From assembly GCA_038141425.1 (NCBI GenBank), contig JAYQIC010000010.1, forward strand, positions 124,001-188,000: a stretch of 64,000 nt of DNA, in the 5' to 3' direction. Of the stretch, positions 10,701 to 20,519 are shown one piece after another. The first letter of the stretch is position 1; the number at the start of each line of letters is the position of its first letter. The DNA comes from UBA7985 sp038141425. GTDB taxonomy: Bacteria > Pseudomonadota > Alphaproteobacteria > UBA7985. Made by a program: the position numbers and the translations under genes. A model generated the notes under the pieces. The model saw only the letters and a program-made list of their open reading frames with translations, ran no database searches and was not told where the DNA came from.

Positions 10701-11363
10701 ATGGTTCCCGTTCCTTCAATTAATGCCGCCGAGGTCTCCGTGCTCCCTGCCCCGTCCCTTTTCCGGCTCTGTCGCAAACTTCACTTCACCGTTGCCGCTG
10801 CCCTCGTCTGCGTGCCGCTGGTGCTGGCCAGCGCATCACAGGCCGACAACCACCATTGGGAGCAATTGACCATCGAGCAGATCGACGCTGTTGCCGAAGC
10901 CGTGCTGACAGAAGCCCAGGCGCTGTCGCTGGCCAACAAACGCGAGTACTGCGGCTACATCGCCTTCAGCGCCGACGACATACTGCAGTACACTGCACCC
11001 ATTCGTGGTGATATCGAGAGTTGCGAGCCGCCTGTCGTCCCAGACAGCTGGGAGCTGATCGCCAGCTACCACACCCACGGCGCCCTCGACCCCGCCGAGC
11101 CGGACGCAAACTTTGAACTGCCGAGCAGCGACGACCTGATCAGCGACAGCGAAGAAGGCGTCGATGGCTACCTCGCGACCCCCGGCGGGCGGTTCTGGTT
11201 CATCGACACCGTCGATGAGCTGGTGATCCTGCTGGGCGATACCGGCTACTTCGCGCCGGACCAGCGGTTCATGGAAGACGTCGATTGTCCGCCGCAGGCC
11301 GAGTACAGCTTCGAGGATATTTTTGTGATAGAAGACGAATGCCTCGCTGCCTGCGAGCTTTGA
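10701..11363 (+). CDS. Secreted DUF4329/JAB-like protein
   Basis: 220 residues from the ATG at 10701; a longer frame from 10620 is open but the later start gives a conventional N-terminus. A basic stretch followed by a hydrophobic run (FTVAAALVCVPLVLASASQA) is a signal peptide. The mature part has YCGYIAF, SYHTHGAL and LPSSDDL, matching the H-x-H...S-x-x-D arrangement of JAB/MPN metal-peptidase folds such as DUF4329. The C-terminus is acidic with several cysteines. Peptidase activity is an inference from the motif. It is a single gene, divergent from the GS-like gene, and ends at a strong hairpin shared with the convergent transporter operon. Confidence 0.6.
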   Translation: MVPVPSINAAEVSVLPAPSLFRLCRKLHFTVAAALVCVPLVLASASQADNHHWEQLTIEQIDAVAEAVLTEAQALSLANKREYCGYIAFSADDILQYTAPIRGDIESCEPPVVPDSWELIASYHTHGALDPAEPDANFELPSSDDLISDSEEGVDGYLATPGGRFWFIDTVDELVILLGDTGYFAPDQRFMEDVDCPPQAEYSFEDIFVIEDECLAACEL

Positions 11364-11379
11364 CCCTCGGGCAAAAGAA

Positions 11380-11410
11380 AGGGGCGATGCCAACGCTTGG
11401 CATTGCCCCT
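11380..11410. terminator. Bidirectional hairpin terminator
   Basis: Near-perfect inverted repeat AGGGGCgATGCCAA-cgc-TTGGCATtGCCCCT, preceded by an A-rich run on the plus strand (a T run for minus-strand transcripts). It lies between the convergent DUF4329-like gene and the substrate-binding protein gene, and probably ends the minus-strand pyrimidine operon. Confidence 0.7.
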
Positions 11411-11456
11411 CCTCCGGTTCGTGCTCAGGCCCGAACCTCACTATGCCAGCTAAAGT

Positions 11457-12443
11457 TTACTTCAGCGCTGCATCGGTGATGGCGTGGGTCCACGCGCCTT
11501 CTGGTGCTGCGGAGATAACCGCGTCACCGCCAGCAAGCAGGGTCGCAACCGTGCGCTCGTAGTCAGCCGGGTCGAGGGCACCGTTGGAACCAGCGGTCAG
11601 CTTGGCGATTTCGCCCATCATCCGCGACTGGTCTTCGAAGGTCGCCGTGCCGCTGTCGTCGTTGTCGAGAACGATTTCAGCTGCTTCAGCCACGTTGGCT
11701 TCAGCGTACTTCCAGCCTTCCATCGACGCCGCGATGAAGCGGGTCAGACGGTCAACAAAGTCAGCATCGCTGAGGTTGTCTTCGTGGACGTAGAGGCCGT
11801 CCTCAAGCGTGGCAACGCCCTGATCTTCATACTTGAAGACGATCAGCTCGTCGGCGCTCAGGCCGCCGTCGATCACCTGCCAGTATTCGTTGTAGGTCAT
11901 GGTGGACACACAGTCCGCCTGGCCGTTGAAGATCGGGTCAACATTGAAGCCCTGCTGCAGCACAGTCACGCCGTTGTCACCACCATCGGTGCCAAGGCCC
12001 AGCTGCTGCATCCAGCTCAGGAACGGGAATTCGTTACCGAAGAACCATACGCCCAGCGTCTTGCCAGCGAGATCGTCGGTCGAGGCAATGCCGGAATCAC
12101 GGCGGCAGGTCAGCATCATGCCCGAAGACTTGAACGGCTGTGCCACGTTCACCAGCGGCAGACCCTTTTCACCGGCAGACAGAGCCGAAGGCATCCACTC
12201 GACGAGGATGTCAGCGCCGCCACCGGCGAGGATCTGTGGTGGTGCGATGTCGGGACCGCCCGGCTTGATGGTCACGTCCAGACCAACGGCGTCGTAGAAG
12301 CCCTTGTCCTTGGCGACGTAGTAACCCGCGAACTGAGACTGGGTCACCCACTTGAGCTGGATGGTGAAGGCGTCCTGCGCCTGGGCCACGGTGGCCGACA
12401 GCGAGGCTGCAGCTGCGAGGGCTGCGATGAGTACTTTTTTCAT
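11457..12443 (-). CDS. ABC transporter substrate-binding protein, NMT1/ThiY type
   Basis: Periplasmic binding protein of 328 residues. The start at 12443 has a GAGAGAG-type ribosome site and gives MKKVLIAALAAAASLSATVAQA, a cleavable signal peptide. The mature part (FTIQLKWVTQSQFAGYYVAK, then GFYDAVGLDVTIKPGG) is typical of the NMT1/THI5-like family that binds pyrimidine-type ligands such as formylaminopyrimidine. Genes for two permeases and an ATPase follow upstream, and the rest of the operon degrades dihydropyrimidines, so a uracil/thymine-like substrate is likely. The frame is intact. Confidence 0.85.
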   Translation of the reverse strand: MKKVLIAALAAAASLSATVAQAQDAFTIQLKWVTQSQFAGYYVAKDKGFYDAVGLDVTIKPGGPDIAPPQILAGGGADILVEWMPSALSAGEKGLPLVNVAQPFKSSGMMLTCRRDSGIASTDDLAGKTLGVWFFGNEFPFLSWMQQLGLGTDGGDNGVTVLQQGFNVDPIFNGQADCVSTMTYNEYWQVIDGGLSADELIVFKYEDQGVATLEDGLYVHEDNLSDADFVDRLTRFIAASMEGWKYAEANVAEAAEIVLDNDDSGTATFEDQSRMMGEIAKLTAGSNGALDPADYERTVATLLAGGDAVISAAPEGAWTHAITDAALK

Positions 12444-12469
12444 CTTCTCTCTCTCCTGTTGTGCTCTGG

Positions 12470-13312
12470 TCACCGTCTCTGCGAGGGGTGCCAGAAGGTC
12501 AGACTGCGTTCGACGATGAGCAGCAGTCCAAAGAATCCAGTACCGGCGAGTGCTGCCACGATGATCTCTGCCCAAACGAGATCCAAAGACAGCGTGCCGA
12601 CACTGGTTTTGATCCGGAAACCCATCCCGAGGAAGGGCGATCCGAAAAATTCAGCCACAATGGCCCCGATCAAGGCAAGCGGGGTGCAGACCTTGAGGCC
12701 ATTGAGGATGAAGGGCATGGCCGCAGGCAGGCGAAGCAGGCTGAGCTGCTGCACCGGCGTTGCGGCGTAGGTCTTGAACAAGTCACGCTCGATAGCGCTG
12801 GTCGCGGCCAGTCCCTGCACGCTGTTCACCAGCATGGGGAAGAAGCACATGGACACGACGATGGCGGCCTTGGATTCCCAGCCGAAGCCGAACCACATGA
12901 CCATGATCGGCGCCAGACCGACCACCGGCAGCGCAGCGACGAAGTTCCCCAGCGGCAGCAACCCGCGCCGGAGGAAATCTGAACGGCTGGCCAGAAAGGC
13001 GACGAACAGCGCCGCTGCACAGCCCATGATGTAGCCGGTGAGCGCCCCTTGAGGATGGTCTGCGCAAAGTCTTCCCAGAGCATGGGCAGGCTGGTGAACA
13101 GCCGCGCCACCATTTCCGAGGGCTTGGGCAGGATCACGAACGGCACCTTCAGCCCGGTAACCAGCAACTCGACCACCAGCACCAAGGTCAGGCCGAAGAT
13201 AATCGGCACCGCAATCCGCGCCTGCCGCTCGGGATTGGCAGCCAGCGCCGAGCATGACGTTCAGGGCCCAAAGACCGATCCAGACGACAATGGCGGCAAT
13301 AGCGAGGGTCAT
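12470..13312 (-). CDS. ABC transporter permease (two frameshifts)
   Basis: Inner-membrane permease of the BPD_transp_1/SsuC-like family. The C-terminal two thirds (GYIMGCAAALFVAFLAS, LPVVGLAPIMVMWFGFG with the EAA-like loop, AEIIVAALAGTGFFGLLLI) is in one frame. The segment PIIFGLTLVLVVELLVTGLK through FAQTILKG lies in another frame between two indels near 13245 and 13050. The indels compensate, giving 280 residues. It overlaps the next permease by 4 bases at its start (13312/13309) and lies 26 bp from the binding-protein gene. Confidence 0.8.
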   Translation of the reverse strand: MTLAIAAIVVWIGLWALNVMLGAGCQSRAAGADCGADYLRPDLGAGGRVAGYRAEGAVRDPAQALGNGGAAVHQPAHALGRLCADHPQGALTGYIMGCAAALFVAFLASRSDFLRRGLLPLGNFVAALPVVGLAPIMVMWFGFGWESKAAIVVSMCFFPMLVNSVQGLAATSAIERDLFKTYAATPVQQLSLLRLPAAMPFILNGLKVCTPLALIGAIVAEFFGSPFLGMGFRIKTSVGTLSLDLVWAEIIVAALAGTGFFGLLLIVERSLTFWHPSQRR

Positions 13313-14220
13313 GAAGATGCCTCCGCCGCATTCCGGAAGCCCAGCCGCCGGTTAAGCGCGCGTTCGAGCAAGCTGAAGGAGACCACCAGCAGACCGGCAA
13401 GGATGGCGGCAGCAATCAGGTTGGCCCACATCGGGATTGTCTCGGACCGGTAGGAGAACACCAGCAAGCGCGCGCCGAGGCCTGCCCGCGCGCCCGACGG
13501 CAGCTCGGCGACAACAGCGCCGACCAGCGCCGCTGCCAGCCCGATTTTCATGGCCGGGAACAGGAAGGGCAGCGCCGAGGGCAGGCGCAGCAGCCAGAAG
13601 GTCTGGAACGCCGTCGCCGACCAGGTCTTCATCTGATCTTCGAGGATGGGGTCACTCGACCGCAGGCCCTTGGTCATACCGATGACGATGGGGAAATAGC
13701 TCAGGTACATGGAAATCACGCCCTTGGGCATCAGACCCGTGAACCCCAGCGGGGCCATCAGTACGATGATCATGGGGGCGATGGCGATGATCGGGATGGT
13801 CTGCGAGGTGATTACCCACGGCATCACCGACAGGTCCATGACCCGCGAATAGACGATAGCCAGCGACAGGCTGACCCCCAGCACCAGCCCGAGCGCAAAG
13901 CCCAGCAAGGTCGACGAAAGCGTCACCCACGTGTGGTAGATCAGCGACCGCTTGTAGCCTCGCCGCTTCTCTTTCCAGATCCACGCAAAGGTCGCCTGCT
14001 TCTACACCTCCGCGACCATCTGATGCGGCAGGGGCAGCTGCGGCTTCTTCTGCGACCACGTGTCGGCGACCAGTTCGCTGAACGGGATTTCAGCGTCGTC
14101 GGGCGCCATCATGTAGGTTCGGGCCGAATTCATGGGTATGGCCGCCGCGTACCAAATCGCGACGAGGGCCACCAGAATGGTGACCACCGGCACAACAGAG
14201 TGCGACAGCCAACGGATCAT
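13309..14220 (-). CDS. ABC transporter permease with an in-frame TAG
   Basis: Second permease of the importer. The start at 14220 (MIRWLSHSVVPVVTILVA) leads to PLPHQMVAEV, then TAG at 14002-14004; the same frame continues KQATFAWIWKEKRRGY and a complete transmembrane domain (VTLSSTLLGFALGLVLG, TIPIIAIAPMIIVLM) to 13309. Both parts are in one frame, so this is a nonsense codon and not an indel. A one-base change (for instance TGG to TAG) would restore a 303-residue protein. Sequencing error or a real mutation are both possible. It overlaps the ATPase gene by 4 bases. Confidence 0.75.
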
Positions 14221-14978
14221 TCGTCCATGCCCTCCCGCAGGGCTGCGCGCACCTCGGCGGCAACATCGAGAAAGGCCGTGGTCTCGCGCACGTCCAGCGG
14301 CCGGTCGGCAGGCAACGGGTTGTCGATGATCTTCGAAATCCGACCCGGCCGTGGGGACATCACTGCGATTTTGGTCGACAGGAACACGGCTTCCGGGATC
14401 GAGTGCGTGACAAACAGTACGGTTTTCTGGGTTGCCCGCCACAGCTCCAGCAGCTGCTCGTTCAGGCGATCGCGGACGATCTCGTCCAGCGCACCAAAGG
14501 GCTCGTCCATCAGCAGCAGTTCGGCGTCAAAGGCCAGCGCCCGCGCGATCGATGCCCGCTGCTGCATGCCGCCCGACAGCTGCCAGGGGAACTTGCTGCC
14601 AAAGCCATCGAGCTCCACCATCTTCAGCACGTCAGCGATCCGCCCGGCGGCTTCAGCCCGTTTCTGCCCCATGAGCGCCAGCGGCAGGAAGATATTGCCC
14701 TCCACCGTACGCCAAGGGAGCAGCCCGGGCTGCTGGAACACGTAGCCATAGGCGCGGGCCTGCCGCGCTTCTTCGGGTGTTTGTCCGGTGACCAGCACCG
14801 TGCCGCCCGTGGGCTGTTCCAGGTCGGCAACGACCCGCAGCAGGGTGGTCTTGCCACAGCCCGAAGGGCCGATGAACGACACGAACTCCCCGGCCTCGAT
14901 CGAAAGATCGACGTTCTTCAGGGCCTCGATATTGCCCGGATAGGTCAGCGACAAACCCTGCGCCGCAACGACACTCAC
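14217..14978 (-). CDS. ABC transporter ATPase
   Basis: 253 residues with Walker A GPSGCGKTT (about 38-46), Q-loop VFQQPGLLPW, signature LSGGMQQRAS, Walker B LLLMDEPFGALD and switch His in VTHSIPEA. It closely follows the nitrate/sulfonate/taurine/ThiZ type of importer ATPase. It energises the two adjacent permeases and lies 3 bp from the dihydropyrimidinase stop. The frame is intact. Confidence 0.93.
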   Translation of the reverse strand: MSVVAAQGLSLTYPGNIEALKNVDLSIEAGEFVSFIGPSGCGKTTLLRVVADLEQPTGGTVLVTGQTPEEARQARAYGYVFQQPGLLPWRTVEGNIFLPLALMGQKRAEAAGRIADVLKMVELDGFGSKFPWQLSGGMQQRASIARALAFDAELLLMDEPFGALDEIVRDRLNEQLLELWRATQKTVLFVTHSIPEAVFLSTKIAVMSPRPGRISKIIDNPLPADRPLDVRETTAFLDVAAEVRAALREGMDE

Positions 14979-14981
14979 TGC

Positions 14982-16442
14982 TTAGACACCCGACGGGATG
15001 TTCATGGGATCGCGCTCGATCTTGCGCGGGGTGTTCAGCTCTTTCCACTTGGTCAGTGCGGTATTGACGGCTGCTTGCGACTTGCGCGGCACGAACCTTC
15101 CCCGGCCAGGCTGGGGTTGGCTGTTCTTACCGTGCGCCCAGACCACGTCACCGCGGCTGAGGGTGAAGCGAGCCTGCGCCGAAACCTCGAAGCCCTCGAA
15201 CACGTTGTAATCGATAATCGACTTCTGCGTGGTCGCGGAGACCGTCTTGGTGATGCTCGGATCCCAGACCACGATATCCGCATCCGCGCCTTCGACGATC
15301 GCGCCTTTCTGCGGATAGATATTGAGGATCTTGGCGATGTTGGTCGAGGTCACCGCGACGAACTCGTTGGGGGTCAGCCGGCCGGTATCAACGCCCTTGG
15401 TCCAGAGCACGGACAGGCGCTCTTCGAGGCCGCCGGTGCCGTTGGGGATGAACGGGAAGCCCTTGAGCCCCATGCGCTTCTGCTCGGTGCTGAAGGCGGC
15501 GTGGTCGGTCGCCACAACCTGCAGCGATCCGGCCGCCAGACCGGCCCAGAGGCCGTCCTGATGATCCTTGGAGCGGAACGGCGGCGACATCACCCGGCGG
15601 GCGGCGTAGTCCCAGTCCTTGTTGAAGTACTCGGTTTCATCGAGCGTCAGGTGCTGGATCAGCGGCTCGCCGTAAACGCGCATGCCTTTCTGCCGCGCGC
15701 GACGGATGGCTTCGTGCGCCTGCTCGCAGGAGACGTGCACGATATACAGCGGCACGCCGGCGGCGTCGGCGATCATGATCGCGCGGTTGGCGGCCTCGCC
15801 CTCGACTTCGGGCGGGCGGGAGTAGGCATGACCCTCGGGACCGGTCAGTCCCTGGTTCATGTACTTTTCCTGCAGCTCGGCAACGATATCGCCGTTCTCC
15901 GCGTGGACCAGCGGCAGTGCGCCCAGCTCGGCGCAGCGCTTGAAGGAGGCGAACATCTCGTCGTCTTCGATCATCAGCGCGCCCTTGTAGGCCATGAAGT
16001 GCTTGAAGGTGTTGACCCCGCGCTTCACCACGTCGGCCATCTCGTTGAAGATTTGCTCGGACCAGCCGGTGATGGCCATGTGGTAGGAAATGTCGATGCA
16101 GATCTGGTCGCGGGATTTGGCGTCCCAGTTATCGAGCGCGTTGATCAGGAGCCGTCTTCGCCGGGCAGGCAGAAGTCGACCAGCATGGTGGTCCCGCCCG
16201 CAGCAGCAGCGAAGGTGCCGCTCTCGAAGGTCTCGGCGGCGGTGGTCCCCATGAACGGCATTTCGAGGTGGGTGTGCGGATCGATCCCGCCGGGAATGAC
16301 GTAAGCGCCGCTGGCGTCGATCACTTCGTCGCCTTTGAGTTCAGACCGATCTGCTTGATCTTTTCGCCCTCGATCAGGACGTCTGCCTCGTAGGTCGGTC
16401 GGCGGTAACGACCGTCCCGCCTTTGATCACTTTTGTGCCCAT
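14982..16442 (-). CDS. hydA: Dihydropyrimidinase (three single-base deletions)
   Basis: Zinc amidohydrolase that opens dihydrouracil or dihydrothymine to N-carbamoyl-beta-amino acids. The start at 16442 reads MGTKVIKGGTVVTA. Three missing bases, near 16400, 16345 and 16150 (the last in SLINALDN), scatter the first 120 residues over frames; restoring them gives IDPHTHLEMPFMGT and about 487 residues. From 16079 the frame is intact: carbamylated Lys in FKHFMAYKG, His in LVHAENGD, His in YIVHVSCEQ, and Asp in VATDHAAFS. Neighbours are the next enzyme of the pathway and the importer, so this is the second step of reductive pyrimidine degradation. Hydantoins are an alternative substrate. Confidence 0.9.
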
Positions 16443-16506
16443 GCTCTCTGCCTCTTTCAACTCAATCAATCAAATGTGGACAGCCCGACGCCGCAGGTCT
16501 GCGGCA

Positions 16507-17758
16507 CTAGCTGACGATTTCTGCGGTTTCGACCACCGCGTGGAACAGAACGTTGGTCCCTGCCTCCGCCCATTCCCGGGAAATGTCCTCGGCCTCGTTG
16601 TGGCTCAGCCCGTCAACGCAGGGACACATGACCATGGCCGTCGGCGCCACGCGGTTGATCCAGCAAGCGTCGTGCCCTGCCCCGCTGACGATGTTCATGT
16701 GACTGTAGCCCAGCCGCTCCGCCGCACGCCGCACAGCGTCAACACAGCCTTCATCGAAGGTCACCGGATCGAAGTGGCCGACGGTCTCGACCTCCCACTC
16801 CAGCCCCAGTTCCTCGGCAATGTCCGCGGTACCGGTGCGCAGCCGCTCTTCCATATCGCCCTGAATCTCAAAATCGGGCGAGCGGAAGTCGATGGTGAAG
16901 ACCACCCGGCCGGGGATGATGTTGCGGGAGTTGGGGTAGACGTCGCACTGGCCGACCGCACCCAGTGCGTTGGGCTGGTGGACTCATGGCGATCTCATGG
17001 GCGAGCTGGGTCACCTTGGCCATACCCAGACCGGCGTTGCGCCGCATGGCCATGGGGGTTGAGCCGGTGTGCTGCTCCTTGCCGGTCAGCGTGACCTGCA
17101 GCCAGTTCAGCCCCTGCCCGTGGGTGACCACGCCGATATCCTTGCCTTCGGCTTCGAGGATCGGCCCCTGCTCGATGTGCAGCTCGAAGAACGCATGCAT
17201 CTCGCGCGCGCCGACTTCTTCGTCACCGACCCAGCCGATGCGCTTGAGCTCGTCGCCGAACTTCAGCCCCGCCGTATCCTCGCGGTCGTAGGCCCAGTCC
17301 TGCGTGTGCAGGCCCGCAAACACGCCCGAGGACAACATGGGCGGCGCAAACCGCGTGCCTTCCTCGTTGGTCCAGTTGGTCACCACGATCGGGTGCTTGG
17401 TCTTGATGCCCAGATCATTGAGGGTGCGTACAATTTCCAGCCCCGAGAGCACGCCCAGAACCCCGTCGTACTTGCCGCCAGTGGGCTGGGTATCAAGGTG
17501 CGAGCCGACGTAAACCGGCAGCGCGTCCGGGTCTGTACCCGGGCGGGTGGCGAACATGTTGCCCATGGTGTCGACGCCCATGGTGAAGCCAGCTTCCTCG
17601 CACCCCCGCTGAAACAGAAGGCGGCCATCGCTGTCTTCGTCCGTTTGGGTCTGGCGGTTGTTGCCCCCGGCGATGCCGGGTCCGATTTTCGCCATCTCCA
17701 TCAGGCTGTCCCACAACCGGGAGGCGTTGGTTTTCAGGTTATCTCCGGGAGCACTCAT
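16507..17758 (-). CDS. N-carbamoyl-beta-alanine amidohydrolase (M20 family, one frameshift)
   Basis: Metal-dependent amidase that releases ammonia and CO2 from N-carbamoyl-beta-alanine. Metal-binding segments are VYVGSHLDTQPTGGKYDG (His and Asp), NWTNEEGTRF (Glu pair), the substrate loop HGQGLNWLQVTLTG, and SGAGHDACW near the C-terminus. One indel near 16975 moves the last third to another frame (VVFTIDFRSPDFEI follows). Restored length is about 416 residues. Allantoate amidohydrolase and carbamoyl-amino-acid hydrolase are close relatives; the preA/preT/hydA context favours beta-ureidopropionase. Confidence 0.88.
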
Positions 17759-17793
17759 CGGACACTACACTTTCGTCAGTCTGCGGTCTTGTT

Positions 17794-19101
17794 TCAGCGG
17801 GCCGCAGGGTTATTGGGGTGGGTGGTCCAGTCTGCTGCCTGCGCGGCAACGGTCTGGCCGGTGCGCTCGTCCATAGCGCCAGCGGGCCGCCGCTCCATGG
17901 TAATGCACTGATCGACCGGCCAGACGTTCACGCACAGGTTACAGGCCACGCACTCGTCATCCTTAACGGTAAAGATGCGCTCGCCGTCGTCCGTGACTTC
18001 CATGGCGATGGCCTGGTGGCTGGTGTCCTCACAGGAAGCAAAGCACCGACCGCAACCGATGCAGCTTTCCTGATCAATCCGCGCCTTGGTGACGTAGTTG
18101 AGGTTTAGGTTCTGCCAATCCGACAGGTTCGGCACAGCCCGGCCGACGATTTCAGAGGTGCTGGTCAGGCCCTTCTGGTCCATCCACAGCGACAGGCCAG
18201 AGATCATCTCCTGCACGATGTGGAAGCCGTAGGTCATGGCGGCAGTGCAGACTTGAACGTTGCCCGCCCCCAGCGACATGAACTCGGCCGCATCACGCCA
18301 GGTCGACACCCCGCCAATGCCGGAGATCGGCAGGTTCGCCATCTCCGGGGTCCGGGCAATCTCGGCGACCATGTTCAGCGCGATCGGCTTGACCGCCGGG
18401 CCGCAGTAGCCGCCGTGTGCGCCGCGACCATCAATGCTCGGCTCGGGTGAGAAGTCGTCCAGATCGACCGACGTGATCGACGAAATGGTGTTGATCAAAC
18501 TCACGGCATCGGCCCCGCCCTTGAGCGCCGCCATGGCGGGCTTGCGGATGTCGGTGATGTTGGGGGTGAGCTTCACGATCACCGGCATGTTCGAATACTG
18601 CTTGCACCAGGCGGCAACCATCTCGACGTATTCAGGCACCTGCCCCACGGCCGACCCCATTCCGCGCTCGGACATGCCGTGCGGGCAGCCGAAGTTCAGC
18701 TCGATGCCGTCGGCGCCGGTGTCTTCGACCCGCGGCAGGATCTCCCGCCAGGCCGACTCTTCGCAGGGCACCATGATCGACGCCACGACCGCCCGGTCGG
18801 GGTAGTCGCGCTTGACCCGGCGAATTTCATCGAGGTTGGTCTGCAGCGGCCGGTCGGTGATTAGCTCGATGTTGTTGAGCCCGAGCAGGCGCCGGTCCGC
18901 TCCCCAGATCGCGCCGTAGCGCGGGCCATTGACGTTGACGATCGGCGGGCCTTCCTCGCCCAGCGTCTTCCAGACCACGCCGCCCCAGCCGGCTTCAAAG
19001 GCGCGGCGGACGTTGTATTCCTTGTCCGTCGGTGGCGCAGACGCCAGCCAGAACGGGTTGGGGGATTTGATGCCAATGAAATCAGAAGTCAGGTCGGCCA
19101 T
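17794..19101 (-). CDS. preA: NAD-dependent dihydropyrimidine dehydrogenase subunit PreA
   Basis: Reduces uracil or thymine using an FMN-containing TIM barrel and two C-terminal [4Fe-4S] clusters. 435 residues, normal. The barrel motif NFGCPHGMSERGMG holds the catalytic Cys. The first ferredoxin motif CIGCGRCFASC is complete. The second reads CVACNLCVNVWP, where the fourth Cys expected before Pro is Trp (codon TGG instead of TGC). In ferredoxin-type folds that Cys ligates the other cluster, so either this is a base-call error or one cluster has altered ligation. It follows preT by 2 bp. Confidence 0.92.
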   Translation of the reverse strand: MADLTSDFIGIKSPNPFWLASAPPTDKEYNVRRAFEAGWGGVVWKTLGEEGPPIVNVNGPRYGAIWGADRRLLGLNNIELITDRPLQTNLDEIRRVKRDYPDRAVVASIMVPCEESAWREILPRVEDTGADGIELNFGCPHGMSERGMGSAVGQVPEYVEMVAAWCKQYSNMPVIVKLTPNITDIRKPAMAALKGGADAVSLINTISSITSVDLDDFSPEPSIDGRGAHGGYCGPAVKPIALNMVAEIARTPEMANLPISGIGGVSTWRDAAEFMSLGAGNVQVCTAAMTYGFHIVQEMISGLSLWMDQKGLTSTSEIVGRAVPNLSDWQNLNLNYVTKARIDQESCIGCGRCFASCEDTSHQAIAMEVTDDGERIFTVKDDECVACNLCVNVWPVDQCITMERRPAGAMDERTGQTVAAQAADWTTHPNNPAAR

Positions 19102-19103
19102 GA

Positions 19104-20441
19104 TCAGGCTCCTCCCATCATCGATGCGTGAATATCTTCGGCCGCGTCCCGGCCCTGCGCAACGGCGGTTACCGTCAGGTCGTCGCCGCCGGTGGCGCAG
19201 TCGCCCCCGGCCCAGACGCCGTCGAGGCTGGTGCGCCCGTTGCCGTCAATTTCGATCTTGCCACCGCTGAGCTTGAGCCCTCCGGCGATCCCTTCGGTCA
19301 GCGTCTGACCGATGGCGGTGAACACCTGATCGGCTGCAAGCGTAAAGCCTTCGTCACTCAGGCTGAGGCCACCTTCACCACTGACAGTGTAGGCAAAGCT
19401 CACGCCCTCGCCGTCCACCCGGGTTGGCGCTGCGTTGGTAATGATACGAACACCGTTAGCAGCCGCATGCTCCTGCTCGTGGACAGAGGCGCTCATCCGG
19501 TCCTTGCCCCGCCGGTAGACGATGGTGGACTCCTCCGCGCCGAGCAGCTTGGCCTGCACCGCAGCGTCAACGGCCGTCATGCCACCACCGATGACCACCA
19601 CGCGGCGGCCGATGGGCAGCGCGCTCAGGTCGCTCGACTGGCGCAGGTCTTCGATAAAGTGGGTCGCAGGGATCACGCTGTCGTCGTCCTCACCCTTGGC
19701 ACCAAGCGCGTTCACACCGCCCAGCCCGATCGACAGGAAGACGGCATCAAAACAATCGCTGAGGCTTTCGATGGTCAGCTCGTCACCCAGCGCCCGGCCG
19801 TTCTCAACGGTGATCCCACCGATGCCGAGCAACCAGTTCAGCTCAGACTGCGCAAAGCCGTCCACGGTCTTGTAAGCCGCGATGCCGTATTCATTGAGGC
19901 CCCCGGCCTTGGGCCGAGCTTCATAGAGTGTGACGCTGTGCCCGTGCATGGCCAGACGGTGCGCCGCTGAAAGACCCGCTGGACCCGCGCCGACGACGGC
20001 AACGTGCTTACCAGTTTCTTCGGCGCGCGTGTACGGGTGCTCCGGGCGAGCCATCTGCGTGTCGGTGGCAAAGCGCTGCAACGCGCCAATTTCCCCTGGC
20101 TTCTGCTCGACTTTCTCCCGCACACAGGCCTGCTCGCACAGGGTTTCGGTCGGACACACCCGTGCGCACATACCGCCGAGAATATTACTGTCGAAAATGG
20201 TCTTGGCCGCTGCCTCCGGCGTCCCGGTTGCGATCTGGCGAATGAACAGCGGAATGTCGATTTCCGTCGGACAAGCCGTGATGCAAGGCGCGTCGTAGCA
20301 GAAATAGCAACGGTCGGCCGCAACGCGGGCTTCATGCAGGTCCAGAGCGGGGTGCACATCACAGAAATTGTCGCTCAGAGTCTCGGAATCGAGGCGCCCT
20401 GCAACAATGCCGTCCTGATAAATGGGTGGCAAAGCAGTCAT
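19104..20441 (-). CDS. preT: Dihydropyrimidine dehydrogenase subunit PreT
   Basis: Flavoprotein partner of PreA that takes electrons from NAD(P)H; 445 residues, intact. The N-terminal Fe-S region has CYFCYDAPCITACPT and GMCARVCPTETLCEQAC. The FAD motif VVGAGPAGLSAAH follows near residue 150 and the nucleotide motif VVIGGGMTAVDAA near 285. The C-terminal AGGDCATGGDDLTVTAVAQG is the flavin-binding loop seen in GltD-like proteins. It is the first gene of the catabolic operon preT-preA-amidohydrolase-hydA-importer. A possible operator lies about 80-120 bp upstream. Confidence 0.93.
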   Translation of the reverse strand: MTALPPIYQDGIVAGRLDSETLSDNFCDVHPALDLHEARVAADRCYFCYDAPCITACPTEIDIPLFIRQIATGTPEAAAKTIFDSNILGGMCARVCPTETLCEQACVREKVEQKPGEIGALQRFATDTQMARPEHPYTRAEETGKHVAVVGAGPAGLSAAHRLAMHGHSVTLYEARPKAGGLNEYGIAAYKTVDGFAQSELNWLLGIGGITVENGRALGDELTIESLSDCFDAVFLSIGLGGVNALGAKGEDDDSVIPATHFIEDLRQSSDLSALPIGRRVVVIGGGMTAVDAAVQAKLLGAEESTIVYRRGKDRMSASVHEQEHAAANGVRIITNAAPTRVDGEGVSFAYTVSGEGGLSLSDEGFTLAADQVFTAIGQTLTEGIAGGLKLSGGKIEIDGNGRTSLDGVWAGGDCATGGDDLTVTAVAQGRDAAEDIHASMMGGA

Positions 20442-20519
20442 GGTCTTTTCAACGCTGTCTGTTGTCTCTCTCTGGACGCAAGGCTGTCATGTCGAGAACA
20501 ATCAGGCAAGACCCTTTGG

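Noticed and set aside
10836..11441. Minus-strand frame of 201 codons opposite the DUF4329-like gene
   Set aside because: Shadow of a GC-rich gene; no ribosome site, and the plus-strand frame has a signal peptide and motifs.
14403..16304. Long plus-strand frame of 633 codons opposite the ABC ATPase and dihydropyrimidinase
   Set aside because: It lies fully antisense to two clearly recognised genes and shows no family features.
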